In this document: in pieces, positions 35,256 through 48,056 of the stretch
Layout: each line of letters begins with the position of its first letter
How positions within the stretch are numbered: the first letter of the stretch is position 1
DNA from: Balaenoptera acutorostrata
Lineage: Eukaryota; Chordata; Mammalia; Artiodactyla; Balaenopteridae
NCBI RefSeq assembly: GCF_949987535.1
Contig: NC_080082.1
Span: 43,401,874 to 43,465,873, forward strand
Length of the DNA stretch: 64,000 nucleotides
Direction: 5' to 3'
Made by a program: the position numbers and the translations under genes
Notes under the pieces: model-generated
Databases searched by the model: none
Told to the model about the DNA's origin: nothing
The model's input: only the letters and a program-made list of their open reading frames with translations

Positions 35256-38200
35256 TTTCGTTGTAAGCGGGTTGCATCAGCTTTGTCACATTTTCTCAAC
35301 TGGCTTTAAAGAAGGGCAGTGAGGTGGGAGACTTAGTTGAGGCCCTGCTTCCCAGGCTGGAAATTTTACTTTCATTCCTTAGTTAGCACATTGGCTCAGG
35401 ACGGCCTTACCCCAAGGATTCAGGGATGTGCAGCCCGATTACTTGAGATCAGCCCTTCTGGCTCTTTCATGGATGAAACCAACTGGGAAAAGAGCCGTTC
35501 TAAGCTGGGGACCATGGTGTCTTTCCCTAGTCTACACAGAAACAGCACTCTGAGTGAAACGAGATGCTGGCGTTTGGTAGCAAAATCTCCTATTCTGAAG
35601 AGAAACATTTCCTTGTAAGCGGGTTGCCTCAGCCTTGCCTCATTTTCACAAGTGGCTATAAAGGAGGGCAGTCAGTAGGCCTCACCCTTCAAGCCGACTC
35701 CAATTTCCTAGAGAAAACACCAGGCCACGGTGTGCTTTCCTGTGGCAAGTAAACTTTGCTTTCATTCCTTACGGGGCACTTTGGCTCAGAACTGCCCTAC
35801 CCCAAGGATTCAGGAATGTTCAGCCCGATTGTTTGAGAACAGCTTTTCTAGCTCTTTCATGGATGAAACCAACTGGGAAAAGTGCCGTTCTAAGCAGGGG
35901 ACCATGGTGTCTTTCCCTAGTCTACACAGAAACAGCGCTCTGAGGGAAACGAGATGCTGGCATTTGGTAGCAAAATCTGCTATGTGAAGAGAAACATTTC
36001 GCTGTAAGTGGGTTGCATCAGCCTTGCTACATTTTCTCAACTGGCTTTAAAGTAGGGTAGTCATTTGGCAAACTTATTTGAGGCCCTGCTTTCCAGGCTG
36101 GAAATTTTGCTTTCATTCCTTAGGTAGCACATTGGCTCAGGACGGCCTTACCCCAAGGATTCAGGGATGTGCAGCCCGATTACTTGAGATCAGCCCTTCT
36201 GGCTCTTTCATGGATGAAACCAACTGGGAAAAGAGCCGTTCTAAGCTGGGGCCCATGGTGTCTTTCCCTAGTCTACACAGAAAGAGCGCTCTGAGTGAAA
36301 CGAGATGCTGACGTTTGGTAGCAAAATCTCCTATTCTGAAGAGAAACATTTCGTTGTAAGCGGGTTGCATCAGCCTTGCCTCATTTTCACAAGTGGCTAT
36401 AAAGGAGGGCAGTCAGTAGGCCTCACCCTTGAAGCCCACTCCAATTTCCTAGAGAAAACACCAGGCCTCGGTGTGCTTTCCTGTGGCAAGTAAACTTTGC
36501 TTTCATTCCTTAGGGGGCACTTTGGCTCAGAAATGCCCTACCCCAAGGATTCAGGAATGTTCAGCCCGATTGTATGAGAATAGCTTTTCTGGCACTTTCA
36601 TGGATGAAACCAACTGGGAAAAGAGCCGTTCTAAGCTGGGGACCATGGTGTCTTACCCTAGTCTACACAGAAACAGCACTCTGAGGGAGAGGAGCTGCTG
36701 GCGTTTGGTAGCACAATCTCCTATTCTGAAGAGAAATATTTCGTTGTAAGTGGGAGGCATCAGCCTTGCCACATTTTCTCAACTGGCTTTAAAGAAGGGC
36801 AGTCAGTTGGCAGACTTCCTTGAGGCCCTGCTTCCTAGGCTGTAAACTTTGCTTTCATTCCTTAGTTGGCACATTGGCTCAGGACTGCCTTACCCCAAAG
36901 ATTCAGGGATGTGCAGCCCTATTAGTTGAGATCAGCCCTTCTGGCTCTTTCATGGATGAAACCAACTGGGAACAGAGCCGTTCTAAGTTGGGGACCATGG
37001 TGTCTTACCCTAGTCTACACAGAAACAGCACTCTGAGGGAGAGGAGCTGCTGGTGTTTGGTAGCACAGTCTCCTATTCTGAAAAGAAACATTTCGTTGTA
37101 AGCGGGTTGCCTCAGCCTTGTCACATTTTCTCAACTGGCTTTAAAGAAGGGCAGTCAGGTGGCAGACTTACTTGAGGCCCTGCTTCCCAGGCTCGAAACT
37201 TTGCTTTCATTCCTTAGGTGGCACATTGGCTCAGGACTGCCTTACCCCAAGGATTCAGTTATGTGCAGCCCGATTACTTGAGATCAGCCCTTCAGGCTCT
37301 TTCATGGCTGAAACCAACTGGGAAAAGTGCCGTTCTAAGCAGGGGACCATGGTGTCTTTCCCTAGTCTACACAGAAACAGCGCTCTGAGGGAAACGACCT
37401 GCTGGCATTTGGTAGCAAAATCTGCTATGTGAAGAGAAACATTTCGCTGTAAGTGGGTTGCATCAGCCTTGCTACATTTTCTCAACTGGCTTTAAAGTAG
37501 GGTAGTCATTTGGCAAACTTATTTGAGGCCCTGCTTCCCAGGCTGGAAATTTTGCTTTCATTCCTTAGGTGGCACATTGGCTCCAACTGCCCTAACCCAA
37601 GGATTCAGGGATGTGCAGCCCGATTATTTGAGATCAGCCCTTTTGGCTCTTTCATGGATGAAACCAACTGGGAAAAGAGCCGTTCTAAGCTGGGGCCCAT
37701 GGTGTCTTTCCCTAGTCTACACAGAAAGAGCGCTCTGAGTGAAACGAGATGCTGACGTTTGGTAGCAAAATCTCCTATTCTGAAGAGAAACATTTCCTTG
37801 TAAGCGGGTTGCCTCATCCTTGCCTCATTTTCACAAGTGGCTATAAAGGAGGGCAGTCAGTAGGCCTCACCCTTCAAGCCCACACCAATTTCCTAGAGAA
37901 AACACCAGGCCACGGTGTGCTTTCCTGTGGCAAGTAAACTTTGCTTTCATTCCTTAGGGGGCACTTTGGCTCAGAACTGCCCTACCCCAAGGATTCAGGA
38001 ATGTTCATCCCGATTGTTTGAGAACAGCTTTTCTAGCTCTTTCATGGATGAAACCAACTGGGAAAAGAGCCGTTCTAAGCTGGGCACCATGGTGTCTTAC
38101 CCTGGTCTAACAGAAACAGCACTCTGAGGGAGACGAGCTGCTGGCGTTTGGTAGCAAAATCTCCTATTCTGAAGAGAAACATTTCGTTGTAAGCGGGTTG

Positions 38201-38923
38201 TATCAGCCTTGCCACGTTTTCTCAACTGGGTATAAAGGAGGGCAGTCAGTAGTCCTCACCCTTCAAACCTACTCCAATTTCATAGAGGAAACACCAAGCC
38301 TCGGTATGGTCTCCTGTGGCAAGGAAACTTTGCTTTCATTCCTTAGGTGGCACATTGGCTCAGAACTGCCCTACCCCAAGGATTCAGGGATGTGCAGCCC
38401 GATTACTTGAGATCAGCCCTTCTGGCTCTTTCATGGCTGAAACCAACTGGGAAAAGAGCCGTTCTAAGATGGGGACCATGGTGTCTTACCCTAGTCTACA
38501 CAGAAACAGCACTCTGAGGGAGAGGAGCTGCTGGTGTTTGGTAGCACCATCTCCTATTCTGAAGAGAAACATTTCGTTGTAAGCGGGTTGCATCAGCTTT
38601 GTCACATTTTCTCAACTGGCTTTAAAGAAGGGCAGTGAGGTGGGAGACTTAGTTGAGGCCCTGCTTTCCAGGCTGGAAATTTTGCTTTCATTCCTTAGGT
38701 AGCACATTGGCTCAGGACGGCCTTACCCCAAGGATTCAGGGATGTGCAGCCCGATTACTTGAGATCAGCCCTTCTGGCTCTTTCATGGATGAAACCAACT
38801 GGGAAAAGAGCCGTTCTAAGCTGGGGCCCATGGTGTCTTTCCCTAGTCTACACAGAAAGAGCGCTCTGAGTGAAACGAGATGCTGACGTTTGGTAGCAAA
38901 ATCTCCTATTCTGAAGAGAAACA
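35256..38923 (+). repeat. Shuffled partial copy of the 24-mer block
   Basis: Box starts and classes: 35256 F, 35608 C, 35997 T, 36349 F, 36739 M, 37091 F, 37442 T, 37793 C, 38182 F, 38572 F. The first part corresponds to about 20939-23200 (shift 14,317) and the second to 16267-17585 (shift 21,338). This is the end of one block joined to the start of another, with the last monomers of the block missing. The joint lies inside the chimeric monomer at 37442-37792. Confidence 0.8.
37442..37792 (+). repeat. Chimeric monomer: S front, L1 rear
   Basis: The front half has the S block (TTTGGCAAACTTATTTGAGG, CCCAGGCTGGAAATTTTG). From GGTGGCACATTGGCTCC onward it follows the L1 sub-form with CCAACTGCCCTAACCC. 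Length stays short (351 bp). The switch occurs within the shared CTTTCATTCCTTAGGT tract, as expected of out-of-register exchange or gene conversion between S and L monomers. It joins the two pieces of the shuffled 24-mer. Confidence 0.75.
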
Positions 38924-40406
38924 TTTCGTTGTAAGCGGGTTGCATCAGCCTTGCCTCATTTTCACAAGTGGCTATAAAAGAGGGCAGTCAGTAGGCCTCA
39001 CCCTTGAAGCCCACTCCAATTTCCTAGAGAAAACACCAGGCCTCGGTGTGCTTTCCTGTGGCAAGTAAACTTTGCTTTCATTCCTTAGGGGGCACTTTGG
39101 CTCAGAAATGCCCTACCCCAAGGATTCAGGAATGTTCAGCCCGATTGTATGAGAATAGCTTTTCTGGCACTTTCATGGATGAAACCAACTGGGAAAAGAG
39201 CCGTTCTAAGCTGGGGACCATGGTGTCTTACCCTAGTCTACACAGAAACAGCACTCTGAGGGAGAGGAGCTGCTGGCGTTTGGTAGCACAATCTCCTATT
39301 CTGAAGAGAAATATTTCGTTGTAAGTGGGAGGCATCAGCCATGCCACATTTTCTCAACTGGCTTTAAAGAAGGGCAGTCAGTTGGCAGACTTCCTTGAGG
39401 CCCTGCTTCCTAGGCTGTAAACTTTGCTTTCATTCCTTAGTTGGCACATTGGCTCAGGACTGCCTTACCCCAAAGATTCAGGGATGTGCAGCCCTATTAG
39501 TTGAGATCAGCCCTTCTGGCTCTTTCATGGATGAAACCAACTGGGAACAGAGCCGTTCTAAGTTGGGGACCATGGTGTCTTACCCTAGTCTACACAGAAA
39601 CAGCACTCTGAGGGAGAGGAGCTGCTGGTGTTTGGTAGCACAGTCTCCTATTCTGAAAAGAAACATTTCGTTGTAAGCGGGTTGCCTCAGCCTTGTCACA
39701 TTTTCTCAACTGGCTTTAAAGAAGGGCAGTCAGGTGGCAGACTTACTTGAGGCCCTGCTTCCCAGGCTCGAAACTTTGCTTTCATTCCTTAGGTGGCACA
39801 TTGGCTCAGGACTGCCTTACCCCAAGGATTCAGTTATGTGCAGCCCGATTACTTGAGATCAGCCCTTCTGGCTCTTTCATGGATGAAACCAACTGGGAAA
39901 AGAGCCGTTCTATGCTGGGGACCATGGTGTCTTTCCCTAGTCTACACAGAAACAGCACTCTGAGTGAAACGAGCTGCTGGCATTTGGTAGCAAATCTCCT
40001 ATTCTGAAGAGAAACATTTCGTTGTAAGCGGGTTGTATCAGCCTTGCCACGTTTTCTCAACTGGGTATAAAGGAGGGCAGTCAGTAGTCCTCACCCTTCA
40101 AAGCTACTCCAATTTCATAGAGGAAACACCAAGCCTCGGTATGGTCTCCTGTGGCAAGGAAACTTTGCTTTCATTCCTTAGGTGGCACATTGGCTCAGAA
40201 CTGCCCTACCCCAAGGATTCAGGGATGTGCAGCCCGATTACTTGAGATCAGCCCTTCTGGCTCTTTCATGGCTGAAACCAACTGGGAACAGAGCCGTTCT
40301 AAGCTGGGGACCATGGTGTCTTTCCCTAGTCTACACAGAAAGAGCGCTCTGAGTGAAACGAGATGCTGACGTTTGGTAGCAAAATCTCCTATTCTGAAGA
40401 GAAACA
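38924..40406 (+). repeat. 4-monomer block (1,483 bp), tandem copy 1
   Basis: Boxes are at 38924 F, 39314 M, 39666 F, 40017 F. It differs from the following copy by TATAAAAG instead of TATAAAGG near 38973 and by CAGCCATGCC instead of CAGCCTTGCC near 39350. The rear half of its last monomer also differs (see the chimeric monomer at 40017). It closes the mosaic middle of the 87-mer. Confidence 0.8.
40017..40406 (+). repeat. Chimeric long monomer at the start of exact 31,991-bp periodicity
   Basis: The front is L1 (TATCAGCC, CAAAGCTACTCC). The middle has GGCTGAAACCAACTGGGAAC, seen in 12475-type S monomers. The end has AGAAAGAGCGCTCTGAGTG and ATGCTGACG, typical of the monomer before L2 (for example 8064-8415). 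Matching to 8340 onward starts within this monomer, at about 40331, so it marks the recombination joint that sets the 31,991-bp period. Confidence 0.7.
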
Positions 40407-41889
40407 TTTCGTTGTAAGCGGGTTGCATCAGCCTTGCCTCATTTTCACAAGTGGCTATAAAGGAGGGCAGTCAGTAGGCCTCACCCTTGAAGCCCACTCC
40501 AATTTCCTAGAGAAAACACCAGGCCTCGGTGTGCTTTCCTGTGGCAAGTAAACTTTGCTTTCATTCCTTAGGGGGCACTTTGGCTCAGAAATGCCCTACC
40601 CCAAGGATTCAGGAATGTTCAGCCCGATTGTATGAGAATAGCTTTTCTGGCACTTTCATGGATGAAACCAACTGGGAAAAGAGCCGTTCTAAGCTGGGGA
40701 CCATGGTGTCTTACCCTAGTCTACACAGAAACAGCACTCTGAGGGAGAGGAGCTGCTGGCGTTTGGTAGCACAATCTCCTATTCTGAAGAGAAATATTTC
40801 GTTGTAAGTGGGAGGCATCAGCCTTGCCACATTTTCTCAACTGGCTTTAAAGAAGGGCAGTCAGTTGGCAGACTTCCTTGAGGCCCTGCTTCCTAGGCTG
40901 TAAACTTTGCTTTCATTCCTTAGTTGGCACATTGGCTCAGGACTGCCTTACCCCAAAGATTCAGGGATGTGCAGCCCTATTAGTTGAGATCAGCCCTTCT
41001 GGCTCTTTCATGGATGAAACCAACTGGGAACAGAGCCGTTCTAAGTTGGGGACCATGGTGTCTTACCCTAGTCTACACAGAAACAGCACTCTGAGGGAGA
41101 GGAGCTGCTGGTGTTTGGTAGCACAGTCTCCTATTCTGAAAAGAAACATTTCGTTGTAAGCGGGTTGCCTCAGCCTTGTCACATTTTCTCAACTGGCTTT
41201 AAAGAAGGGCAGTCAGGTGGCAGACTTACTTGAGGCCCTGCTTCCCAGGCTCGAAACTTTGCTTTCATTCCTTAGGTGGCACATTGGCTCAGGACTGCCT
41301 TACCCCAAGGATTCAGTTATGTGCAGCCCGATTACTTGAGATCAGCCCTTCTGGCTCTTTCATGGATGAAACCAACTGGGAAAAGAGCCGTTCTATGCTG
41401 GGGACCATGGTGTCTTTCCCTAGTCTACACAGAAACAGCACTCTGAGTGAAACGAGCTGCTGGCATTTGGTAGCAAATCTCCTATTCTGAAGAGAAACAT
41501 TTCGTTGTAAGCGGGTTGTATCAGCCTTGCCACGTTTTCTCAACTGGGTATAAAGGAGGGCAGTCAGTAGTCCTCACCCTTCAAAGCTACTCCAATTTCA
41601 TAGAGGAAACACCAAGCCTCGGTATGGTCTCCTGTGGCAAGGAAACTTTGCTTTCATTCCTTAGGTGGCACATTGGCTCAGAACTGCCCTACCCCAAGGA
41701 TTCAGGGATGTGCAGCCCGATTACTTGAGATCAGCCCTTCTGGCTCTTTCATGGCTGAAACCAACTGGGAAAAGAGCCGTTCTAAGATGGGGACCATGGT
41801 GTCTTACCCTAGTCTACACAGAAACAGCACTCTGAGGGAGAGGAGCTGCTGGTGTTTGGTAGCACCATCTCCTATTCTGAAGAGAAACA
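40407..41889 (+). repeat. 4-monomer block (1,483 bp), tandem copy 2
   Basis: Boxes are at 40407 F, 40797 M, 41149 F, 41500 F. It matches 8416-9898 at shift 31,991. It is followed by a short monomer (41890 F) and a long monomer (42242 F) that lead to the next unit boundary at 42632. Confidence 0.8.
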
Positions 41890-42631
41890 TTTCGTTGTAA
41901 GCGGGTTGCATCAGCTTTGTCACATTTTCTCAACTGGCTTTAAAGAAGGGCAGTGAGGTGGGAGACTTAGTTGAGGCCCTGCTTCCCAGGCTGGAAATTT
42001 TACTTTCATTCCTTAGTTAGCACATTGGCTCAGGACGGCCTTACCCCAAGGATTCAGGGATGTGCAGCCCGATTACTTGAGATCAGCCCTTCTGGCTCTT
42101 TCATGGATGAAACCAACTGGGAAAAGAGCCGTTCTAAGCTGGGGACCATGGTGTCTTTCCCTAGTCTACACAGAAACAGCACTCTGAGTGAAACGAGATG
42201 CTGGTGTTTGGTAGCAAAATCTCCTATTCTGAAGAGAAACATTTCGTTGTAAGCGGGTTGCATCAGCCTTGCCTCATTTTCACAAGTGGCTATAAAGGAG
42301 GGCAGTCAGTAGGCCTCACCCTTCAAGCCCACTCCAATTTCCTAGAGAAAACACCAGGCCTCGGTGTGCTTTCCTGTGGCAAGTAAACTTTGCTTTCATT
42401 CCTTACGGGGCACTTTGGCTCAGAACTGCCCTATCCCAAGGATTCTGGAATGTTCAGCCCGATTGTTTGAAAACAGCTTTTCTGGCTCTTTCATGGATGA
42501 AACCAACTGGGAAAAGAGCCGTTCTAAGCTGGGGACCATGGTGTCTTTCCCTAGTCTACACAGAAACAGCACTCTGAGGGAGAGGAGCTGCTGGCGTTTG
42601 GTAGCAAAATCTCCTATTCTGAAGAGAAACA

Positions 42632-45600
42632 TTTCTTTGCAAACGGGTTGCATCAGCCTTGCCACATTTTCTCAACTGGCTTTAAAGAAGGGCAGTCACT
42701 TGGCAGACTTCCTTGAGTCCCTGCTTCCCAGGCTGGAAACTTTGCTTTCATTCCTTAGTTAGCACATTGGGTCAGGACGGCCTTACCCCAAGGATTCAGG
42801 GATGTGCAGCCCGATTACTTTAGATCAGCCCTTCTGGCTCTTTCATGGCTGAAACCAACTGGGAAAAGAGCCGTTCTAAGCTGGGGACCATGGTGTCTTA
42901 CCCTAGTCTACACAGAAACAGCACTCTGAGGGAGAGGAGTTGCTGGTGTTTGGTAGCACAATCTCCTATTCTGAAGAGAAACATTTGGTTGTAAGCGGGT
43001 TGCAGCAGCCTTGTCACATTTTCTCAACTGGCTTTAAAGAAGGGCAGTCAGGTGGCAGACTTACTCGAGGCCCTGCTTCCCAGGCTGGAAATTTTAGTTT
43101 CATTCCTTAGTTAGCACATTGGCTCAGGACGGCCTTACACCAAGGATTCAGAGATGTGAAGCCCGATTACTTGAGATCAGCCCTTCCGGCTCTTTCATGG
43201 ATGAAACCACCTGGGAAAAGAGCCGTTCTTAGCTGGGAACATGGTGTCTTACCCTAATCTACACAGAAACAGCACTCTGAGGGAGAGGAGCTGCTGGTGT
43301 TTGGTAGCACAATGTCCTATTCTGAAAAGAAACATTTCGTTGTAAGCGGGTTGCATCAGCCTTGCCTCATTTTCCCAAGTGGCTATAAAGGAGGGCAGTC
43401 AGTAGGCCTCACCCTTCAAGCCCACTCCAATTTCCTAGAGAAAACACTAGGTCACGGTGTGCTTTCCTGTGGCAAGTAAACTTTGCTTTCATTCCTTAGG
43501 GGGCACTTTGGCTCAGAACTGCGCTACCCCAAGGATTCAGGAATGTTCATCCCGATTGTTTGAGAACAGCTTTTCTGGCTCTTTCATGGATGAAACCAAC
43601 TGGGAAAAGAGCCGTTCTAAGCTGGGGACCATGGTGTCTTTCCCTAGTCTACACAGAAACAGCACTCTGAGTGAAACGAGCTGCTGGCATTTGGTAGCAA
43701 ATCTCCTATTCTGAAGAGAAACATTTCGTTGTAAGCGGGTTGTATCAGCCTTGCCACGTTTTCTCAACTGGGTATAAAGGAGGGCAGTCAGTAGTCCTCA
43801 CCCTTCAAACCTACTCCAATTTCATAGAGGAAACACCAAGCCTCGGTATGGTGTCCTGTGGCAAGGAAACTTTGCTTTCATTCCTTAGGTGGCACATTGG
43901 CTCAGAACTGCCCTACCCCAAGGATTCAGGGATGTGCAGCCCGATTACTTGAGATCAGCCCTTCTGGCTCTTTCATGGCTGAAACCAACTGGGAAAAGAG
44001 CCATTCTAAGCTGGGGACCATGGTGTCTTACCCTAATCTACACAGAAACAGCACTCTGAGGGAGAGGAGCTGCTGGTGTTTGGTAGCACCATCTCCTATT
44101 CTGAAGAGAAACATTTCGTTGTAAGCGGGTTGCATCAGCCTTGTCACATTTTCTCAACTGGCTTTAAAGAAGGGCAGTCAGGTGGCAGACTTACTTGAGG
44201 CCCTGCTTCCCAGGCTGGAAATTTTACTTTCATTCCTTAGTTAGCACATTGGTTCAGGACGGCCTTACCCCAAGGATTCAGGGATGTGCAGCCTGATTAC
44301 TTGAGATCAGCCCTTCCGGCTCTTTCATGGATGAAACCACCTGGGAAAAGAGCCGTTCTTAGTTGGGGACCATGGTGTCTTTCCCTAGTCTACACAGAAA
44401 CAGCACTCTGAATGAAACGAGATGCTGGCGTTTGGTAGCAAAATCTCCTATTCTGAAGAGAAACATTTCTTTGCAAGCGGGTTGCATCAGCCTTGCCACA
44501 TTTTCTCAACTGGCTTTAAAGAAGGGCAGTCAGTTGGCAGACTTCCTTGAGTCCCTGCTTCCCAGGCTGGAAACTTTGCTTTCATTCCTTGGTTAGCACA
44601 TTGGGTCAGGACGGCCTTACCCCAAGGATTCAGGGATGTGCAGCCCGATTACTTGAGATCAGCCCTTCTGGCTCTTTCATGGCTGAAACCAACTGGGAAC
44701 AGAGCCGTTCTAAGCTGGGGACCATGGTGTCTTAACCTAGTCTACACAGAAACAACACTCTGAGGGAGAGGAGCTGCTGGTGTTTGGTAGCACAGTCTCC
44801 TATTCTGAAAAGAAACATTTCGTTGTAAGCGGGTTGCCTCAGCCTTGTCACATTTTCTCAACTGGCTTTAAAGAAGGGCAGTCAGGTGGCAGACTTACTT
44901 GAGGCCCTGCTTCCCAGGCTCGAAACTTTGCTTTCATTCCTTAGGTGGCACATTGGCTCAGGACTGCCTTACCCCAAGGATTCAGTTATGTGCAGCCCGA
45001 TTACTTGAGATCAGCCCTTCAGGCTCTTTCATGGCTGAAACCAACTGGGAAAAGTGCCGTTCTAAGCAGGGGACCATGGTGTCTTTCCCTAGTCTACACA
45101 GAAACAGCGCTCTGAGGGAAACGACCTGCTGGCATTTGGTAGCAAAATCTGCTATGTGAAGAGAAACATTTCGCTGTAAGTGGGTTGCATCAGCCTTGCT
45201 ACATTTTCTCAACTGGCTTTAAAGTAGGGTAGTCATTTGGCAAACTTATTTGAGGCCCTGCTTCCCAGGCTGGAAATTTTGCTTTCATTCCTTAGGTAGC
45301 ACATTGGCTCAGGACGGCCTTACCCCAAGGATTCAGGGATGTGCAGCCCGATTACTTGAGATCAGCCCTTCTGGCTCTTTCATGGATGAAACCAACTGGG
45401 AAAAGAGCCGTTCTATGCTGGGGACCATGGTGTCTTTCCCTAGTCTACACAGAAACAGCACTCTGAGTGAAACGAGCTGCTGGCATTTGGTAGCAAATCT
45501 CCTATTCTGAAGAGAAACATTTCGTTGTAAGCGGGTTGTATCAGCCTTGCCACGTTTTCTCAACTGGGTATAAAGGAGGGCAGTCAGTAGTCCTCACCCT

Positions 45601-48056
45601 TCAAACCTACTCCAATTTCATAGAGGAAACACCAAGCCTCGGTATGGTCTCCTGTGGCAAGGAAACTTTGCTTTCATTCCTTAGGTGGCACATTGGCTCA
45701 GAACTGCCCTACCCCAAGGATTCAGGGATGTGCAGCCCGATTACTTGAGATCAGCCCTTCTGGCTCTTTCATGGCTGAAACCAACTGGGAAAAGAGCCGT
45801 TCTAAGCTGGGGACCATGGTGTCTTACCCTAGTCTACACAGAAACAGCACTCTGAGGGAGAGGAGCTGCTGGTGTTTGGTAGCACCATCTCCTATTCTGA
45901 AGAGAAACATTTCGTTGTAAGCGGGTTGCATCAGCCTTGTCACATTTTCTCAACTGGCTTTAAAGAAGGGCAGTCACTTGGCAGACTTCCTTGAGTTCCT
46001 GCTTCCCAGGCTGGAAACTTTGCTTTCATTCCTTAGTTAGCACATTGGGTCAGGACGGCTTTACCCCAAGGATTCAGGGATGTGCAGCCCGATTACTTGA
46101 GATCACCCCTTCTGGCTCTTTCATGGCTGAAACCAACTGGGAAAAGAGCCGTTCTAAGCTGGGGACCATGGTGTCTTACCCTAGTCTACACAGAAACAGC
46201 ACTCTGAGGGATAGGAGTTGCTGGTGTTTGGTAGCACAATCTCCTATTCTGAAGAGAAACATTTCGTTGTAAGCGGGTTGCATCAGCCTTGTCACATTTT
46301 CTCAACTGGCTTTAAAGAAGGGCAGTCAGGTGGCAGACTTACTCGAGGCCCTGCTTCCCAGGCTGGAAATTTTACTTTCATTCCTTAGTTAGCACATTGG
46401 CTCAGGACGGCCTTACCCCAAGGATTCAGGGATTTGCAGCCCGATTACTTGAGATCAGCCCTTCCGGCTCTTTCATGGATGAAACCACCTGGGAAAAGAG
46501 CCGTTCTTAGCTGGGGACCATGGTGTCTTTCCCTAGTCTACACAGAAACAGCACTCTGAGGGAAACGAGATGCTGGCGTTTGGTAGCAAAATCTCCTATT
46601 CTGAAGTGAAACATTTCCTTGTAAGCGGGTTGCCTCAGCCTTGCCTCATTTTCACAAGTGGCTATAAAGGAGGGCAGTCAGTAGGCCTCACCCTTTAAGC
46701 CCACTCCAATTTCCTAGAGAAAACACCAGGCCACGGTGTGCTTTCCTGTGGCAAGTAAACTTTGCTTTCATTCCTTACGGGGCACTTTGGCTCAGAACTG
46801 CCCTACCCCAAGGATTCAGGAATGTTCATCCCGATTGTTTGAGAACAGCTTTTCTAGCTCTTTCATGGATGAAACCAAATGGGAAAAGAGCCGTTCTAAG
46901 CTGGGCACCATGGTGTCTTACCCTGGTCTAACAGAAACAGCACTCTGAGGGAGACGAGCTGCTGGCGTTTGGTAGCAAAATCTCCTATTCTGAAGAGAAA
47001 CATTTCGTTGTAAGCGGGTTGCATCAGCCTTGTCACATTTTCTGAACTGGCTTTAAAGAAGGGCAGTCAGTTGGCAGACTTCCTTGAGTCCCTGCGTCCC
47101 AGGCTGGAAACTTTGCTTTCATTCCTTAGTTAGCACATTGGCTCAGGACGGCCTTACCCCAAGGATTCAGGGATGTGCAGCCCGATTATTTGAGATCAGC
47201 CCTTCTGGCTCTTTCATGGATGAAACCAACTGGGAAAAGAGCCGTTCTAAGTTGGGGACCATGGTGTCTTTCCCTAGTCTACACAGAAACAGCACTCTGA
47301 GGGAGAGGAGCTGCTGGCGTTTGGTAGCAAAATCTCCTATTCTGAAGAGAAACATTTCTTTGCAAGCGGGTTGCAACAGCCTTGCCACATTTTCTCAATT
47401 GGCTTTAAAGGAGGGCAGTCAATTGGCAAACTTCCTTGAGGCCCTGCTTCCCAGGCTGTAAAATTTGCTTTCATTCCTTAGTTGGCACATTGGCTCAGGA
47501 CTGCCTTACCCCAAAGATTCAGGGATGTGCAGCCCGATTACTTGAGATCAGCCCTTCAGGCTCTTTCATGGCTGAAACCAACTGGGAAAAGTGCCGTTCT
47601 AAGCAGGGGACCATGGTGTCTTTCCCTACTCTACACAGAAACAGCGCTCTGAGGTAAACGAGCTGCTGGCATTTGGTAGCAAAATCTGCTATGTGAAGAG
47701 AAACCTTTCGCTGTAAGTTAGTTGCATCAGCCTTGCTACATTTTCTCAACTGGCTTTAAAGTAGGGTAGTCATTTGGCAAACTTATTTGAGGCCCTGCTT
47801 CCCAGGCTGGAAATTTTGCTTTCATTCCTTAGGTAGCACATTGGCTCAGGACGGCCTTACCCCAAGGATTTAGGGATGTGCAGCCCGATTACTTGCGATC
47901 AGCCCTTCTGGCTCTTTCATGGATGAAACCAACTGGGAAAAGAGCCGTTCTAAGCTGGGGACCATGGTGTCTTTCCCTAGTCTGCACAGAAACAGCACTC
48001 TGAGTGAAACGAGCTGCTGGCATTTGGTAGCAAATCTCCTATTCTGAAGAGAAACA
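42632..48056 (+). repeat. Monomer map: head of the 87-mer, copy 2
   Basis: Box starts and classes: 42632 K', 42984 G, 43335 F, 43724 F, 44114 F, 44466 K, 44818 F, 45169 T, 45520 F, 45910 F, 46262 F, 46614 C, 47003 F, 47355 K, 47706 T'. It is identical in layout to 10641-16065. The single difference I noticed is C46626 against T14635. Confidence 0.85.

Larger units (their letters stand above)
10641..42631 (+). repeat. 87-monomer HOR unit, complete copy (31,991 bp)
   Basis: The unit runs between two identical variant boxes at 10641 and 42632 (TTTCTTTGCAAACGGGT, the only full copies of this variant). It holds 87 monomers, 50 short and 37 long by hand count. Fifty-two of 87 boxes have an intact core. 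In order it contains a head of 15 monomers, a 24-monomer block, a near-complete second copy of that block, five head-like monomers from 33072 to 34866, a shuffled partial block, and two copies of a 4-mer. Periodicity with the next copy actually begins at about 8340, where the upstream unit joins the same phase, and it continues to the window end. Confidence 0.85.

Noticed and set aside
10641..42631. 87 = 3 x 29 as evidence that the large unit is a tripled 29-mer
   Set aside because: The internal order does not show three 29-mers. The number results from a duplicated 24-mer plus head and tail pieces, so the arithmetic is coincidental.
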